A DNA stretch of 64,000 nucleotides. Source: Anthopleura xanthogrammica (taxonomy: Eukaryota; Cnidaria; Anthozoa; Actiniaria; Actiniidae). Location: assembly GCA_964019055.1 (NCBI GenBank), contig OZ025212.1:3513266-3577265 (forward strand), in the 5' to 3' direction. Position numbers and translations under genes: made by a program. The notes under the pieces were generated by a model. It made no database searches and had not been told where the DNA came from. It was given only the letters and a program-made list of their open reading frames with translations. Below are positions 1-12,292 of this stretch, one piece after another. The first letter of the stretch is position 1; each line of letters starts with the position of its first letter.

Positions 1-840
1 CGATTTTTTTACGAAATATTAGTTAAAATTAATGAATTTACCTTCTATGAAGTGTTTTCTACAGAACTGAAATATCATTCTTGCAGTATAATCAGGTTTT
101 TCTGGTCTACAGGCCACTTTTTCTCTCACTGAAGTTTCAGTCACGAAACTTCATCGTAAGATTAAGAATCTTCCCTCACTTTCCCTCGCTAAATCTTCTT
201 TAGCAAGTCGCTAAAGTCGAAAAATTGTTTTTGTTCACTTTAAGACAGACATGACTTCGATTAAACGTATTTTTCGCATTGCAAAAATAAGAAAAAAATA
301 CTTCTTGATCCATCTTTGACTACATTATTGAAAACCAACAATATGAAAACACAGCTCCTAACAGTCAAGAACAGATTGAAAACTTCGTTACAAACCAGAA
401 AGCTAAAAATACGATTAGAAAAACCAAGTCGGACAGGAACATACTCCATAAATATTTAAACAGCCTTGGAAAAAACACAGAGATTGAAAGCTTACCAGCT
501 AACGACCTATAGACCATCTGTTAAACAAGTTCTTGTTTAGTTTGTTCCACTTCGATGAATGAGCTTAGTTCTATTACGATTGTTTTAAAAAAACAACTTA
601 AAAACATTTAAAATCAGTGCTTGAACTTCTGTGACGTCGGTCTGAAGGGTCTTTAAAGTTCTTTGTGTAAAAAAATAGCAGTTTCCTGATGTAATAAACG
701 CAAGATTTGGCAGTTTGACTTTATGTGTTTTGCTAGTTGGAAACGATCGATACCTGGCCAATCGATATTCGCGCGATACCGGAAGTTCGCGTGTTTTTTA
801 TCGACGCAGCTAAAAAAAAACAGCCATATAATAAACGATT

Positions 841-977
841 TATTAACCTCGCTTGCTCGGTCTTTACAAGAAAATATCAGACCTCGGTCTTTTTTGTACG
901 GACCTCGCTACGCTCGGTCCGTACTGTCAAGACCTCGGTCTGATATTTTCCCGTACAGACCTCGCGCTTGGTTAATA
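841..977. repeat. Fold-back element with nested palindromes
   Basis: The outer ends TATTAACC (841-848) and GGTTAATA (970-977) are reverse complements. Inside, GAAAATATCAGACC near 870 pairs with GGTCTGATATTTTC near 937. The centre is a third inverted repeat, GTACGGACC/GGTCCGTAC, around a CTCGCTACGCTC core. CCTCGCTTGCTCGGT and close variants recur on both arms. This is probably a MITE or fold-back transposon remnant downstream of the visible ZFPL1 exons. The short ORFs crossing it are by-products of the palindrome. Confidence 0.7.
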
Positions 978-1444
978 ATCCTTTAGTATGCTATGTGAAT
1001 CAGTGTTGTCATATATTTCTTTCTTTCTATTCAACACTTTCATATACCCATAATACTTGGGGGGGGGAGGGCATCATTGAGACAAAATATCTGTAAATAA
1101 GTATTGAAGAAAAACCATCTAAAAACACTTATGCATCTATCAGAATTAACAAAAACCAGAAAGAAAGAAATTTGAACAGCTTCATGTCTGAGTAAATGTC
1201 ATAACATTTCTTAGTAAGTCCATACATTGTCTGTAACACCAAACATTTCATTCTCACGTGCGTATGGAATAACTCTGATTAAACTGATACTGGATTTTTC
1301 AATGATAATAGCAAAATTAATGTACTCAGCATCTGCACAAAAAGGTTTTGAAATTTCAAATATTTTTTTTTTCTAGTTGCCCCCAAAAATGCAAATCATT
1401 ATAGGGATGTGAAAGTGGTGAATACTTAATAACTTTCTACTAAC

Positions 1445-2763
1445 CATAGCAAACAAGGCGTACTACATCACCATCTTCTAGGTTACCATTACATAGGGTA
1501 CATACAGGGTTGTATTCACTGTCTTGAAGCCAGTGAATGTAGGATTTGACAATACACTGGAAGAAAACAGACAAATATTATTACAAAAATAATATTAATA
1601 ACAATAAAACAACTTCTCTCCAGGATGAAAAAACACCATCTGACATTCTAGGGACAACAGTAATAATGAGGGCAACAGGTTGCGCAAGAAAAAACATTTT
1701 GAAAACATAAAGCATTTTTCAGATGACTGTGAAAAATGTACTGCACAGACCACGCCTTGCCATGGCCATGTCAGTGTCGTGCCGTGTATGAAAGCATTTG
1801 AAATTACATGCAGTGTCTGTGCTGTGCCGTAACCATGTCAAGTGACATGTCTTTTCACTCTCATATGAAATCTGCTCTACTAGCGTCATGGCTTAGGCTT
1901 TACCATCTTCAATATTTGTCTACATGCTTCCTGCGATTCTCAATATTCTGCGAACTCAGACATTTCAACGGCTTGTTGTGAAATTGTTTTTTTGCTGCCG
2001 TCAATCAAAACTAATCAGTCGGTAACTTTTATATTTTTGACTGGCGGCAGTGAAAAAAACAAATTCCAATGGGAAACTAGCAACTACAGAGTTCGCAGAA
2101 TATTGAGAATCGCACTTAATATCACTGAATGAAATGGTCATTGGAGCCAGTACTAAGGTCAGGCCAATTTTGCAGATACCTTTAAGGCAGCACTGTCTAT
2201 AACTTAGATTCCAAGCTTAAATATCTTATTATTATTTATTTATTTCAAAATATTTACAGATATTAATAATTCATATGACATAAGCCAACTCAATGGATAA
2301 TGAGGTGATAAGTTTCTCACATACTTGGACATGAATTTTTCATAACCAAGTAATATTTGAACGTTTCTTAGTTCTACCTATTTGTTCATATTGATCTTCT
2401 AGGAACTGTGAAATGATGGCAGAAAGATTGAGGATTAAATATGAATAAGTAGGCAAATACTAAACAAGCCTCCCGTGCGCCATCTTTACGTTTTGAGTCA
2501 AACAAAAAAATCCTCATATCGAATAGCATCCTCTCGATAAACTCACGTCAAAATAAAACAATAATCTAACACTCCTTGCACAGGAATATAATGATATGAG
2601 ATAAATAACTAAATCCATAAATAGATAAATAAAATTAATAAAAAATCCAGTTCTGACTTACCCGAGAATGGTTTGATACAAGACAGAATTCACACACATT
2701 TACACGATGTTCAAAGCAGAATTGGTTGGTAACTTTTTTCTTGGGGCATTTACAAAGACCCAT
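1445..2763 (-). CDS. ZFPL1: ZFPL1 orthologue, first two coding exons (partial, runs off left edge)
   Basis: Zinc finger protein-like 1 is an integral membrane protein of the cis-Golgi in animals, with an N-terminal B-box-like and a RING-like zinc finger and a C-terminal membrane anchor. Coding exon 1 is 2763 down to 2662 (34 codons, phase 0). It starts [20 protein letters not shown] and continues [14 protein letters not shown], very close to the remembered vertebrate N-terminus. Exon 2 is 1556 down to 1445 (112 nt, leaving phase 1). It encodes [19 protein letters not shown], then TLCNGN and RLVCY, with the Cys pairs of the second finger in place. Both have consensus acceptors; the exon 2 donor is GTTAGT. 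The next exon should begin with the rest of an Asp codon and was not found between 1 and 1444, so that intron exceeds 1.4 kb. The start is the only ATG that gives the family N-terminus. Only the zinc-finger half is visible. Confidence 0.93.
1740..1890 (+). repeat. Dispersed repeat, copy 1 (ZFPL1 intron 1)
   Basis: A stretch containing GTGCCGTGTATGAAAGCATT, ACATGTCTTTTCACTCTCAT and ATCTGCTCTACTAG reappears in opposite orientation at about 49250-49405 in an AP5M1 intron. The repeated motif TGCCGTG/CATGGCA suggests a non-autonomous element. Class is not determined. Confidence 0.5.
1932..2114. repeat. Palindromic MITE-like element in ZFPL1 intron 1
   Basis: A 26-bp end (TGCGATTCTCAATATTCTGC then GAACTC, from 1932) is matched by its reverse complement at 2089-2114. 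A second inverted pair, GCCGTCAATCAAAA and TTTTGACTGGCGGC, lies inside. A one-ended fragment of the same end occurs at about 48134-48160 in an AP5M1 intron, so the element is dispersed. Confidence 0.65.
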
Positions 2764-3215
2764 CTTTGTATTGGCTATAAGAGTTTAGCGATAGAATGGG
2801 GTATTTAAGTGTTTTAGCGCTGAAAAGTGACGCTATATCATAACCTTCATCTCTGCCACGTCGCCATTTTACAAAGTTCAGTTTGGTAACCTCGCAATTA
2901 CTCACCCTGTGGGCTTCCTGTGGCAACGGAACACCACAGGGAGCCCATTATGAAATTGTGGTAAGGGTCAAAAAAATTCCATTTTTTCTTTCTTTTGTTT
3001 TCTTTTTCATTCTTTATTTCGTTGATTCTTTCTTTCTTTCTTTTTATTTCTCCCATTAATCTCTCTCCCCTTCCTCTAAGCCTTAGCCTATCGGCATTCC
3101 CTCATTAATTCACTCTTTGATTGATAACATGCCTAAGTCTCAGTTTTTCCAGTCACTCGATTTTAGTTTTCATTCGTGCCTTCGTGCATACGTTCGATAA
3201 CGTTCCTTAGTCTAT
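2764..3215. other. ZFPL1 upstream region, no gene seen
   Basis: This is the 5' flank of ZFPL1. An imperfect inverted repeat (CCTGTGGGCTTCC with ACAGGGAGCCCA) lies at about 2908-2946, followed by TTTC-rich low-complexity DNA. No convincing coding exon is visible. Confidence 0.5.
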
Positions 3216-3629
3216 ATCCATTCATTCATCCATCCATTCATTCATCCATCCATCCATCCATCCATCCATCCATTCATTCATTCATTCATTCATTCATTCA
3301 TTCATTCATTCATTCATTCATCCATCCATCCATTCATTCATTCATTCATCCATCCATTCATTCATTCATCCATCCATTCATCCATCCATTCATTCATCCA
3401 TCCATCCATCCATCCATTCATTCATTCATTCATTCATTCATTCATTCATTTATTCATTCATTCATTCATTCATTCATCCATCCATTCATCCATCCATCCA
3501 TTCATTCATTCATTCATTCATTCATTCTTCGTTCATTCGTTCATTCATTCATTCATTCATTCATCCATCCATCCATCCATCCATCCATCCATCCATCCAT
3601 CCATCCACCCATCCATCCATCCATCCATT
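3216..3629 (+). repeat. ATTC/ATCC tetranucleotide microsatellite, about 410 bp
   Basis: Continuous alternating blocks of CATT and CATC tetramers with few interruptions (for example around 3525-3545). Frame 2 reads as a His-Pro-Ser-Ile-Phe polymer, which is not a gene. The array is followed at about 3660-3750 by a short tandem of TCAGTTGTCAGTTAAATTT-type units. Confidence 0.95.
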
Positions 3630-4077
3630 CAATACTGAACAAGAGGGTGTGGATGGGAGGGGGGTCCAGCTGTCAGTTGTCAGTTAAATTTGAGACCTGT
3701 TGTCAGTTGTCAGTTGTCAGTTAAATTTAGATAATTTGTCAGCTAGTTGTCAATAAACCCCATTCAGACCCTGGAATAAGTGTATCACTCAAAGTTCTCA
3801 TGATAAACAATCTTTATTAAAAATCATGTTGAACATCAACAACCATAAAATCCATCAAAAATGCCTGATGCTGATATAAATTATTTCATTCAATTATCGA
3901 TGTATCATAAAACTCTTATAATGCAAAATAAATAAAATATTAATTTGTACAATCCAATAAATATAGCAATAATCCGTGATAAAACTTATAATTTACTATA
4001 TATAATAACTCATCTCTGACTACCTGCTACGTTTTTTCGCTTATATAGATATAAAATATATTAAGTTGAGAAAATTA

Positions 4078-4222
4078 TAGAGTACAAACAGTATATCCGT
4101 GAAACATTAGTTATACTAAATAGTACTATTTCGAGCAAATTCTATTGTTTTCTATTGTTTAATTAGCAGTATTTTGTACTATTTAGTAATTTGTATTTCA
4201 CGGATATATTGTTTGCACTCTA
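4078..4222. repeat. Palindromic element
   Basis: AGAGTACAAACAGTATATCC followed by GTGAAA at the left end pairs, with a few mismatches, with TTTCACGGATATATTGTTTG then CACTCT at the right. Inner arms ACTAAATAGTAC and GTACTATTTAGT extend the fold-back. This is a MITE-sized element downstream of the minus-strand MMP gene. Confidence 0.6.
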
Positions 4223-4320
4223 TCATTTCTTTTAGTTTATGTAAGCAAGGTGTGTATCGTTAAATTACTTTCCCACCCATTTCTCACTTGTTCATTTTCC
4301 AGTTTTGGCATCCTGTCAAT

Positions 4321-4448
4321 ATAGACACTTGATGTCAAAGCAGCTCAATTTGGAGGATAAGACAAAAGATTTTCAGTCTACTGAGAATTGGGAACCTATT
4401 GTTTTGTCCTCCAAATTGAGCTTAATTCTGAAGTGATGCAATGGGTCT
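4321..4448. mobile_element. MITE family A, copy 1 (degenerate ends)
   Basis: The core AAAGCAGCTCAATTTGGAGG and its reverse complement CCTCCAAATTGAGCT are separated by about 60 bp including TGAGAATTGGGAACCTATTG. The layout matches copies at 16174, 20465, 25289 and 54100. The ends (ATAGACAC and GGGTCTTT) have diverged and the CRE motif is reduced to TGATGTCA, so this looks like the oldest copy. Confidence 0.75.
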
Positions 4449-4584
4449 TTCAGGAGTGTCAGTTTTAAAAAGCAATTTAAAAAAATAATAAAATACAAAA
4501 GCAAAGAAGTAAAGTTACGAAATCTGAACTAATCGCAATCTTGGAAAAATAATTTTTTTTCAACCTGTAGCTGTTATCTAAAAT

Positions 4585-6318
4585 TTAGAACAATTTTGTT
4601 AAGATTAAAGTAGAAACAGTTGCAACCAAATTAGGAAGGAACGTAGTGGTAGAGCTTTCAACTGGAGAGATTCTACCTCCAATAACCCCCTCAGGGGAAC
4701 ACCCCATCCAGTATGTAGAGATCTTTCTAGGGTATGGTGGATTAACTTTTGGAATCTCAAGTGTGTAGTCATCGATGGCGAAGTATTCCAGTCCTTTGAA
4801 GAAGTAGGTTTTTCCGTTTTGCCATTGAAGAGCAGCATCAAGGTTATTAGGAATGTGTCTCCAGCCAGCAGTGATCGGCTTTGGATACCCGATATCGACA
4901 TTCTTTCTATCAGGGTCGTATCTCCAGTATTTGTCTCCCTTGAAGAAGTACACCTTGTTGTTTCGGCCCCATTGGAATGCAGCGTCCATGTTAGCGAGTT
5001 CAGCTGGGAGGTTCAACTCAGGGTCGGTGATGGGAAGGGGTTCTGACTTGAGTGCCGAACGATCTTTGAGCATCCAAAACCTTTGTAAAAATAAGAGAAT
5101 AACAAATCAATTATTAGAGAAAGGAATAAACAAACAAAAAATATTGTGAAGAGGTTGCAATTGTCCATTAGGGGAATTAAAGTTGCTATGGTGACGGGAT
5201 GTCATAGTACCTTTACCACACCCTCTGTCACCGTCCTCCCAAACTATTATCTAATTTATCCTATAACCCAGCTCCGTATTGCTGCATTTATTTTGTACCT
5301 CTATACTTGAGCTCCATTAACATGGATTTTCCCTATAGCTATATAAAGAAGGGCAGGAACCTATGGAGGGAAACCAGGGGCAGGAAAAAAGGCGGGGAAA
5401 AATCGAAGCAGAATTCGAAAAATTAATATAACTTACTTGTCGCCCTTGAAGATGAAGTTAACTTTGTCTGATCGGCGCAAGAAAGCAGCATCGACGTTAT
5501 CTTCCACAAGAGGCCAGAAATCGGCGATCTTCAATGCTGACGTCCAAGATCCACTTTCAGCAATGGGCCAGAAGTATTTACCCTTGAATGCATAGGTTAA
5601 TTCGGCTTCAGTGGTGACGAAAGCGTCTACAGGGCTTGAGCACTTGTCGGGTACACCAGGAGCCTCGGTCTTGGTGTGAGGCGTGGGGGTGACACGGTCT
5701 GGTGGAGTAGGTTTTAGAGTGCTTGGCTGAGAGGGTGATGTTGCCTTGCCTGGATAAATGAACGGGAGAATATTCATGAGTATATGGAAGAAGAAATTGA
5801 AGTGGGAATGAAAATGAACGGATGAATAAATGAATGAATGAAAATTTGAAGGTCGTGAAAAAAAACGAAACGTGAGCCCACATGTCATGAATAAAAAAGC
5901 GGTATTCCTTTGAACATGCGCAGTGATGAAAAAGAAACAGGAAGTGACGTTACCGTAGAGTGCTTGAATTCCGTTGACGTCATCCGGGTGTAGCTTGAAG
6001 TTCTCTTTGTAGCCTGGGTAGAATGGATACATAATAGCATCGAGATCCCTTGAGTGATCAAGCCCCAAACTGTGTCCAAACTCGTGTACTGCTACCCAGA
6101 ACAGGTCGATGCCTTTAGATGTTTTGAGTGTGAAGGGCTCGTCATCGTCGAAGTGGGCGTCACCAAAAATATCTGTAAATTGATTGGTTTTGTTTACTGT
6201 TAACTTCATTCGTGACAGTGAGAAAGACAGACAGACAGACAGACAGAAAAATAGACAGACAGACAGAAAGATATAAAGACAATTGCAAACAGACAGACAG
6301 ACAAACAAAAAGACAGAT

Positions 6319-6359
<41 letters not shown>

Positions 6360-7461
6360 TAGTAAGAAAGAAAGACAGACAGACAGACAGAAAGGCAGAC
6401 AGACAGACAAACTAGTGAAGTAAACAGAAAGTGGAAAGACTAATTCAATTACCTTCTGAATTGTCTTGTGGATAAAAAGCATGAGCGAGAGTCTGACCAC
6501 GACCATCAAACGGATAGCCATCACCGTGGTCATACGTCACAAACTTGATATCAATATCGGCTTTACCGCTGTCCACTTTCTTGAAGGTTAGAGGTGTCAC
6601 CGCTGCCCAAACGTTCAAAGCATCGCGGATCGTATCATCAATTTCTTTCTTCGTCAAGTCTGGACTGTAGTTCAAAATTTTGTAGGTCAAATCCTAAAAA
6701 ATATAAATTGTTTCAAATACGAAATATTTAGTAAATTTTAATATAGAAGTTGCGTGGTATTAGCTTGCGCAACTTTGGCTCTAGCTTGGCTTCATCAATT
6801 TCAGTTTCTGAGCCGACTCCGTACAAGGATACGTGTTTGAACTTCGAGATATTTTTTGTTTCAAAGTAACTCCGGAAATTTCCTAGTTCCTCTTTTCTTG
6901 TATTTCAATTCAATATCAAAAGTGAAAGCTACTTTTCCAGGTACTTTGCCAAGATGATATCCTTTAACTTGGTTTGGGGGATTATTTATTATTTACCTTT
7001 TTTAACCATTTTGATCCTTGAAGAACATATCGTCGTCTTCTTCGCTTGGCTTTATCTGCAGGACCGACATCAGGAACACCACATCGATCAGTTCCTATTA
7101 GTTTCAGCAAAGCAGGATCGTTAAGCGCTCCATTCTCAGGAATGTTGCCCATGCGTTGCAACATCTTCACAGCTTGGTGTAGTTCTTCATTGTTTCGTAA
7201 TCGCCCACTGGTGGGGTCCAGAGGTTTGAGATATCCATAGGAAGCGAGATAATTCTAAAAGGGGAAAAATTCAGACAAAATTAATCAAAATTCCCTCTGT
7301 AATTAAAGATAAATTAATACCAATGGCAAATAATATTAATAATATATAAAGCAAACATGACTTACAACTACATCAGTTGGTTTAATGGTAGCTTTTCCAG
7401 ACACTTGGGCGAGAGTAGCACAGCCCAAAATCAAAAACGACAGTTGAACAATTCCTCCCAT
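4585..7461 (-). CDS. Matrix metalloproteinase, secreted, furin-activated, probably GPI-anchored (MMP-a)
   Basis: Zinc endopeptidase of the M10 family, acting on extracellular matrix or surface proteins. Six exons: 7461-7366, 7254-6997, 6693-6453, 6172-5954, 5749-5437 and 5080-4585; phases are continuous, giving 540 aa. In order: signal peptide (1-22), propeptide with YLASYGYL and cysteine switch DRCGVPD (Cys90), furin site KRRRRR before Tyr108, catalytic domain with [12 protein letters not shown] metal ligands, [11 protein letters not shown] (228-238, catalytic Glu229) and Met-turn IMYPFY. A Pro/Thr-rich hinge follows, then a hemopexin propeller starting at Cys ([10 protein letters not shown]) and ending in YWMGC. 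The last 20 residues are hydrophobic after a Ser-rich spacer, resembling a GPI signal as in vertebrate MMP17/25 rather than a transmembrane segment with a cytoplasmic tail. The switch has Asp where Pro is usual. It is divergent from the paralogue at 12293. The exact orthologue is not assigned. Confidence 0.93.
6220..6415 (-). repeat. GACA/TGTC microsatellite in MMP-a intron 3
   Basis: About 190 bp of GACA repeats with interruptions, between exons 3 and 4 of the minus-strand MMP. On the minus strand it reads as TGTC, so the long open frame across it (Cys-Leu-Ser-Val) is intronic read-through. Confidence 0.9.
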
Positions 7462-7591
7462 CTTCACGACCAAAAGTAAGTATCGGTAATTTCCAGAAAA
7501 TTGACTAATAAATATTCGTAGCTTCTTGTTCTTCTTAAGTGAGCTCGGTGAGGTTTCAGAAAGTTGTGAATTTGGGTTGGAATCGAGCCTT

Positions 7592-7599
7592 CTTATATC
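7592..7599 (-). promoter_or_regulatory. TATA box of MMP-a
   Basis: On the minus strand the sequence reads GGGGATATAAGAAGG, 131 bp upstream of the start codon at 7461. This predicts transcription starting near 7565 and a 5' leader of about 100 nt. The paralogue also has a TATA box, which fits inducible expression typical of MMP genes. The position fits, but no transcript data were available. Confidence 0.6.
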
Positions 7600-10500
7600 C
7601 CCGCTTCGTTTGCAAATGCTGACGTCGATGTGGAAGGCGAGGCTGTAGAGTCGGAAGTCCCGTTCCACTAACGAACTAATATAATAGACAAAAGCCGCAG
7701 AGCAAACCCTTCCGCGTCACGTGGACCTCTGCAGGCGGCCATTTAGTGGTTTTCCACCTACCATATATAGAGTTCTAACTTCATTAGCTAGAGTTTTTAT
7801 TGGAAGAATAATAAAAAAATATATATATGTACGTATTTCCGGCCGATTAACAGCTTTATCATATGATTCTTTTATTTTCTGAATAGTTCAAGTTCAACAA
7901 CTATAAAAATATTGACATGTTTTGAAAAAAAAATTAGAATTTAGGAAGACATTGTGGTGGCGCTGAAGATGATACATTCAAGTTCAGCTATTTACGCAAT
8001 CACCACAACTGTGATGTGACCTAATTCTCGCCTTAACTGTTGATCTGGCGAAAATTGTGGAGTTGTTACGTCCTTCCGAGTCATGTAGTCACTACACCAC
8101 CTCGAATGTGTTCCTGTTAGCGGCTTATAAACCGTAAAAAACAATTTTTTTTGAGGTTGCATAAAGCTTATTTTAATCCATGTGGTAATCTATGTAAACT
8201 AGGAAATTATTGAGGGGTTGTAGTTTTTCGACTACTAGTTTTGAAATTGAGGTACAAATTAACTTGAAGTTGTATTGACATTATTAATCCGCGAGGAATT
8301 GTAGAACTTGAATGCTTTCGTCATGGTATGTGCTAGCAAACAAAGGAATTCTGACGTATATAGCAGTAATGCTATCGGCTTGTGTGTTATTTGATTCACT
8401 ACTACCGGTAAATGGCTTTCCATGACCTCATCTATTACAGCCCATCCCAGGACGGCTTGTTGTACTAATTAAACAACTATTTCGTGTTTATTTTTTGTTT
8501 TTTTATAACAAACAGTCTTCCAATATCTTCTCAATTAAATGTGAGTTTTTTTTACAAACTTTGTAGAGTGTTATTGAAAGTGAAATTGGCTGGAAAGTAT
8601 GACAATCAGGCATTGACGTCAGAGATGGTTTACACTGGACTCATTTCTCGAATAGTTTTCTTTTTTTTTTTTCCCTTGTTTTGGTATTCTTTATTTTGTA
8701 TGTTTACGAAATTGTTTATAATAACATTGGAATTGCTTACGCCATCTTCCTTACCTCAGGCATGAATTGTTATTTTACTTGGTAAAATGTGGGTCAAAGG
8801 TTGAAAAACAATGATATTGGCGCGTGTTGTTCGTGCACTGCAGTACGCGCGCCCTCCAGGCAAAGTACGATCTATAGTTGTAGTTATGAAGATTAATCTT
8901 AAAGACTGAGATTACAAAACACAGTAGTTGATAATATTAATGCTGGTTTTATCAGTATCTCCTTTGTTATCACAAACATATTTCTTCTGTCGATAATCTA
9001 CTAGTAATTCGAATACCGTAATTCGAATCCCAGTCGCTATTTCACTTAGGTGAAGAAAGCCGTATTTTGACTGTCTTTCGTCGAGCAAAAAGTTTGAAAA
9101 ACTCCAATCAAAGTTTCCCCCATGTACTTCGTAAAAGTAAGGCGTTGATATGACCTAAGTAGCTAGTTAATTATCAAGTCAAGGAGCCCTGTACCCAGAC
9201 ACCAAGAGAGTTAAGAGCTTCTCTTTCATCCTCTCAGCGTTCTTTACCGGCTTTGTAAACAGTCAACCAGCTCAGTGATTGACAAAATCTTTGATAACGA
9301 GCGTGTATGAAATGCTTCGGTTTGTGCTAACGATAAAGTCCTGCAAATAAAATTGTACATAAAATTGTCAAGAATGATACCACGAATTTTAGATTTATTT
9401 TCGTCATTTAATTGTTATTTTTATATTCAGTCCATAACCTTGAACGGAACTTGCAATTTCAAAATAGTGTACACGTGGTTCTGAAAAAAGGATCAGTTTC
9501 AGCACAAAATTTGCGCTAAAAAAAGAAACAGAGCTGCAAAACTATGCAACTTTTGAGGAGCTTATCGTTTACGTATTCAAACCTCATGCTGAGCAAACTT
9601 TTCGAGTAATAAATAGAAAATAAATAAAATATATAAATGAGAATTAACAGTGGAATCCACAGAGTGGTTTAGTAGTTTACTGATTGTGATTGTGATAAAC
9701 CGTTGGATATTTGGTTATCTACAAACTTGACAAAGTGAATTCAGGCTTAGGGCGATGGCCAGCTGGTCGGTCCAGTTTGAAGGCGTTATCTTATGTAGGA
9801 GTCATGTATACCGTCCGAAAGTTAGCTGAAATTCTCTATCATCGACAATCCTGGAGATATTACCTACAAGTGGTTGAATATCATTTAGTACTCTTCTTAA
9901 CCCACATAGGAAGAGTCATTAATCCTTCAGTTGGTCGGAAATTTCCCTTTACTCGAGTGAAGTCACCATTAAATCCTGTTTCGATCAAGTACTCGTGAGT
10001 ACACATTCTCAATTATAAATCCCCTCAGTCTGACCCTGGCCCTAAGCGGACACTCTGAAACAGTACAATTAGTGTTACGTTTTTTTAATAAATGTACGAA
10101 GAAATCTCCCAAAAATGGCAAAGTTTGACCCGGATTTTGGCTAGGAGCCCGGTCCTCTCGCCCATCCTTCGACGATCATATGAGGCTCACAAGGTTTACT
10201 AGCCACTGTTCAGCGAAGCTTGCTTGTTATAATAGAGCTTTTTTTTGAAAGAAAAACTAACTCTGAAATGCAGAGCAACTTATTTTACAATCTCAATCTA
10301 TTTTCAAGACTGCAAACTCATAAAGACACTGATAAATACAAATGATAGAAATATTTTAAGATAACACGCCGCCATTTTGTTTTTATTTAACAGAGAATAA
10401 AGTCAATGAAATTCAACATGGCAGCTATCGAAACGAAGTATCTACCTATGAATATCGTATAATATAATTATGAAATTAAAGCATCGTATATAAAGTATGA

Positions 10501-12200
10501 AATTAAAGGCAGAAAACAATGGCGGGAAATTTCCTTGGTAACAACAGGGCGTCCTAAGATACTTGATGCACGAACTGACTGAGGTGATCATATTACGACA
10601 CTTGCCTTGACGCGTCTTCGACGATGACGAAGTCACGTACTATCAATTTCGAAATGACAAGTTTTGATCGATCAGTTCCTGTACAAAACAATAACAGAGC
10701 GCTGGTAGTTCAACTTTCGCTCAAAGATGAATAACAGCACGTTGAAGGTGTTTATAAAAAAGCGCGTTCAACTTAGTTGTGAACGAGGAAAAATTCAAAA
10801 CATTTCGAAACAACTCACTTGACGAACCGTACGTAAAACTAACTTTATCTTCCCGTTATTGTGTCACACGGACAAAATGCTCTGAGTGACAAGAAAAGGA
10901 AGCATAAAAACTGTGAATTAGCTTCAGGGTCGTAGCAATTGTCATGTTGAAACAAATCGTCACATTTATGCGCAGTTCCGACCAATATGGGTAAGATAAA
11001 ATCGACCCATGGTGGCGACTTTTGTATGTACCTCTCAACTATTAAACTTTCCGTGTAATTACGACTTCGGGAAACTATTTCAAATAATCTTATCTGAATA
11101 TTTTTGATAAACTAAAAATGTAATCAGAATTGAATACGGATGATAAAATACCAGCATTAAACTAAGCTAGATTAACTCGAGTATGGATAAGTTATCTTTG
11201 ACTTGTTGAGATCATTATTATCCCGCTTTAGCGGGATCGAATTAGTTACGGGATTCGGGAAACGTTTTTCGGCATTTTCAGGAAGATTAAGAGAAACTTA
11301 GAAAGAACTGGACGTAAATCAATGGAAAAGCGAAAGAGTACTTAACTCGTGGAAGTCATGAAAAAATCTGTTCGTAATTTGTTTAAATTTAATTTTAATC
11401 CTTGGAAAAAAATCAAGAACGGCGCGAGGAAAAGCTCAGTGAACTCGTGAAAAACCACAACTCTGTGTCATCGCGGTTTTTTCCCGTCTTTGATGTAAGC
11501 AACTATTTTCAATCTATTTTATCACGAAGTTTATTTATTCAAAAAACGGAAACTATAGTTGGCAAAGCGAAGAGATACAAAAGCAGGATTAGCATTGGAA
11601 ATATTGATAATGATAAGAATTAGAGACAGTAATTATTTCGGAATTTATTATCGTTAATTTATCAGAAAGGGTAAAGTAGACCGCAAGAATTTAATAAGAT
11701 GTTTGTGTGAACAAATTTAGTAGAGAAGCCTTGGTGTAAGATCGATGTTATATACTGCTAGAGAACCCACTTCTATAGTAATTTTAAGTTCAAGGACTGG
11801 AAACACCCTATGGGGATTTACCCGCTCTCCCACAAGGCCCTCTAGTAACGCACTCATGACGTGACGCAGTGACGATTGCGTGACATCTGCTTATCAACTC
11901 AGCCAAAGGGCCATATTTGGTCTTGATATCATGATGCTGAGACGGTGAGCGATGTCAATCATGATTACTTGAAGCGGAAGCTTAGTTTCTGATTGCAAAA
12001 GGTCGATAGATCTGGAGCATCTGACCTACGGCACAAACCACTCTTCCGGTTGATTCATTGTGAGTTTGACAGAAATACACAGATACAATAAGTTGACATC
12101 CAAATCGCATGGGCCGTGAGAAGTAGTCATTAAGCCCTGTGTCGAGTCTGGATAATCATATTCAATCAAGAACTCGACCCATTCAAGTGATCCGAATATA
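7600..12200. other. Intergenic space between the divergent MMP promoters
   Basis: About 4.6 kb without a recognisable gene; the ORFs here (for example 8484-8765 and 9711-9998) lack domain content. A SINE tail fragment lies at about 9606-9672. CG-containing sequence occurs at about 8820-8870. Both MMP genes point away from this interval, so shared enhancers could lie here, but none is identifiable by eye. Confidence 0.5.
9606..9672 (-). mobile_element. 3' fragment of tRNA-derived SINE
   Basis: AATAAATAAAATATATAAAT followed by GAGAATTAACAGTGGAATCCACAGAGTGG matches the tail of the SINE copies at 38352 and 47433. Only the 3' end is present, so this is a 5'-truncated copy. Confidence 0.65.
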
Positions 12201-12206
12201 CCTGGG

Positions 12207-12218
12207 TATATATAAAAG
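12207..12218 (+). promoter_or_regulatory. TATA box of MMP-b
   Basis: TATATATAAAAG lies about 75-85 bp upstream of the start codon at 12293, predicting transcription starting near 12240. It is a strong match to the animal TATA consensus. Confidence 0.65.
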
Positions 12219-12292
12219 CCACCGAAGTATAACCTCCTACACAACAGATCCTATCTTGCACAGACCCATCCTCAATCTTACTCCATCTCGTC

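Noticed and set aside
3176..3724. 182-codon plus-strand frame rich in His, Pro, Ser, Ile and Phe
   Set aside because: It is a translation of the ATTC/ATCC microsatellite.
5433..6533. 366-codon minus-strand frame that includes MMP catalytic sequence
   Set aside because: It joins real exons 3-5 of the MMP through intron sequence, including the GACA microsatellite; splice sites and the paralogue give a different, shorter coding sequence.
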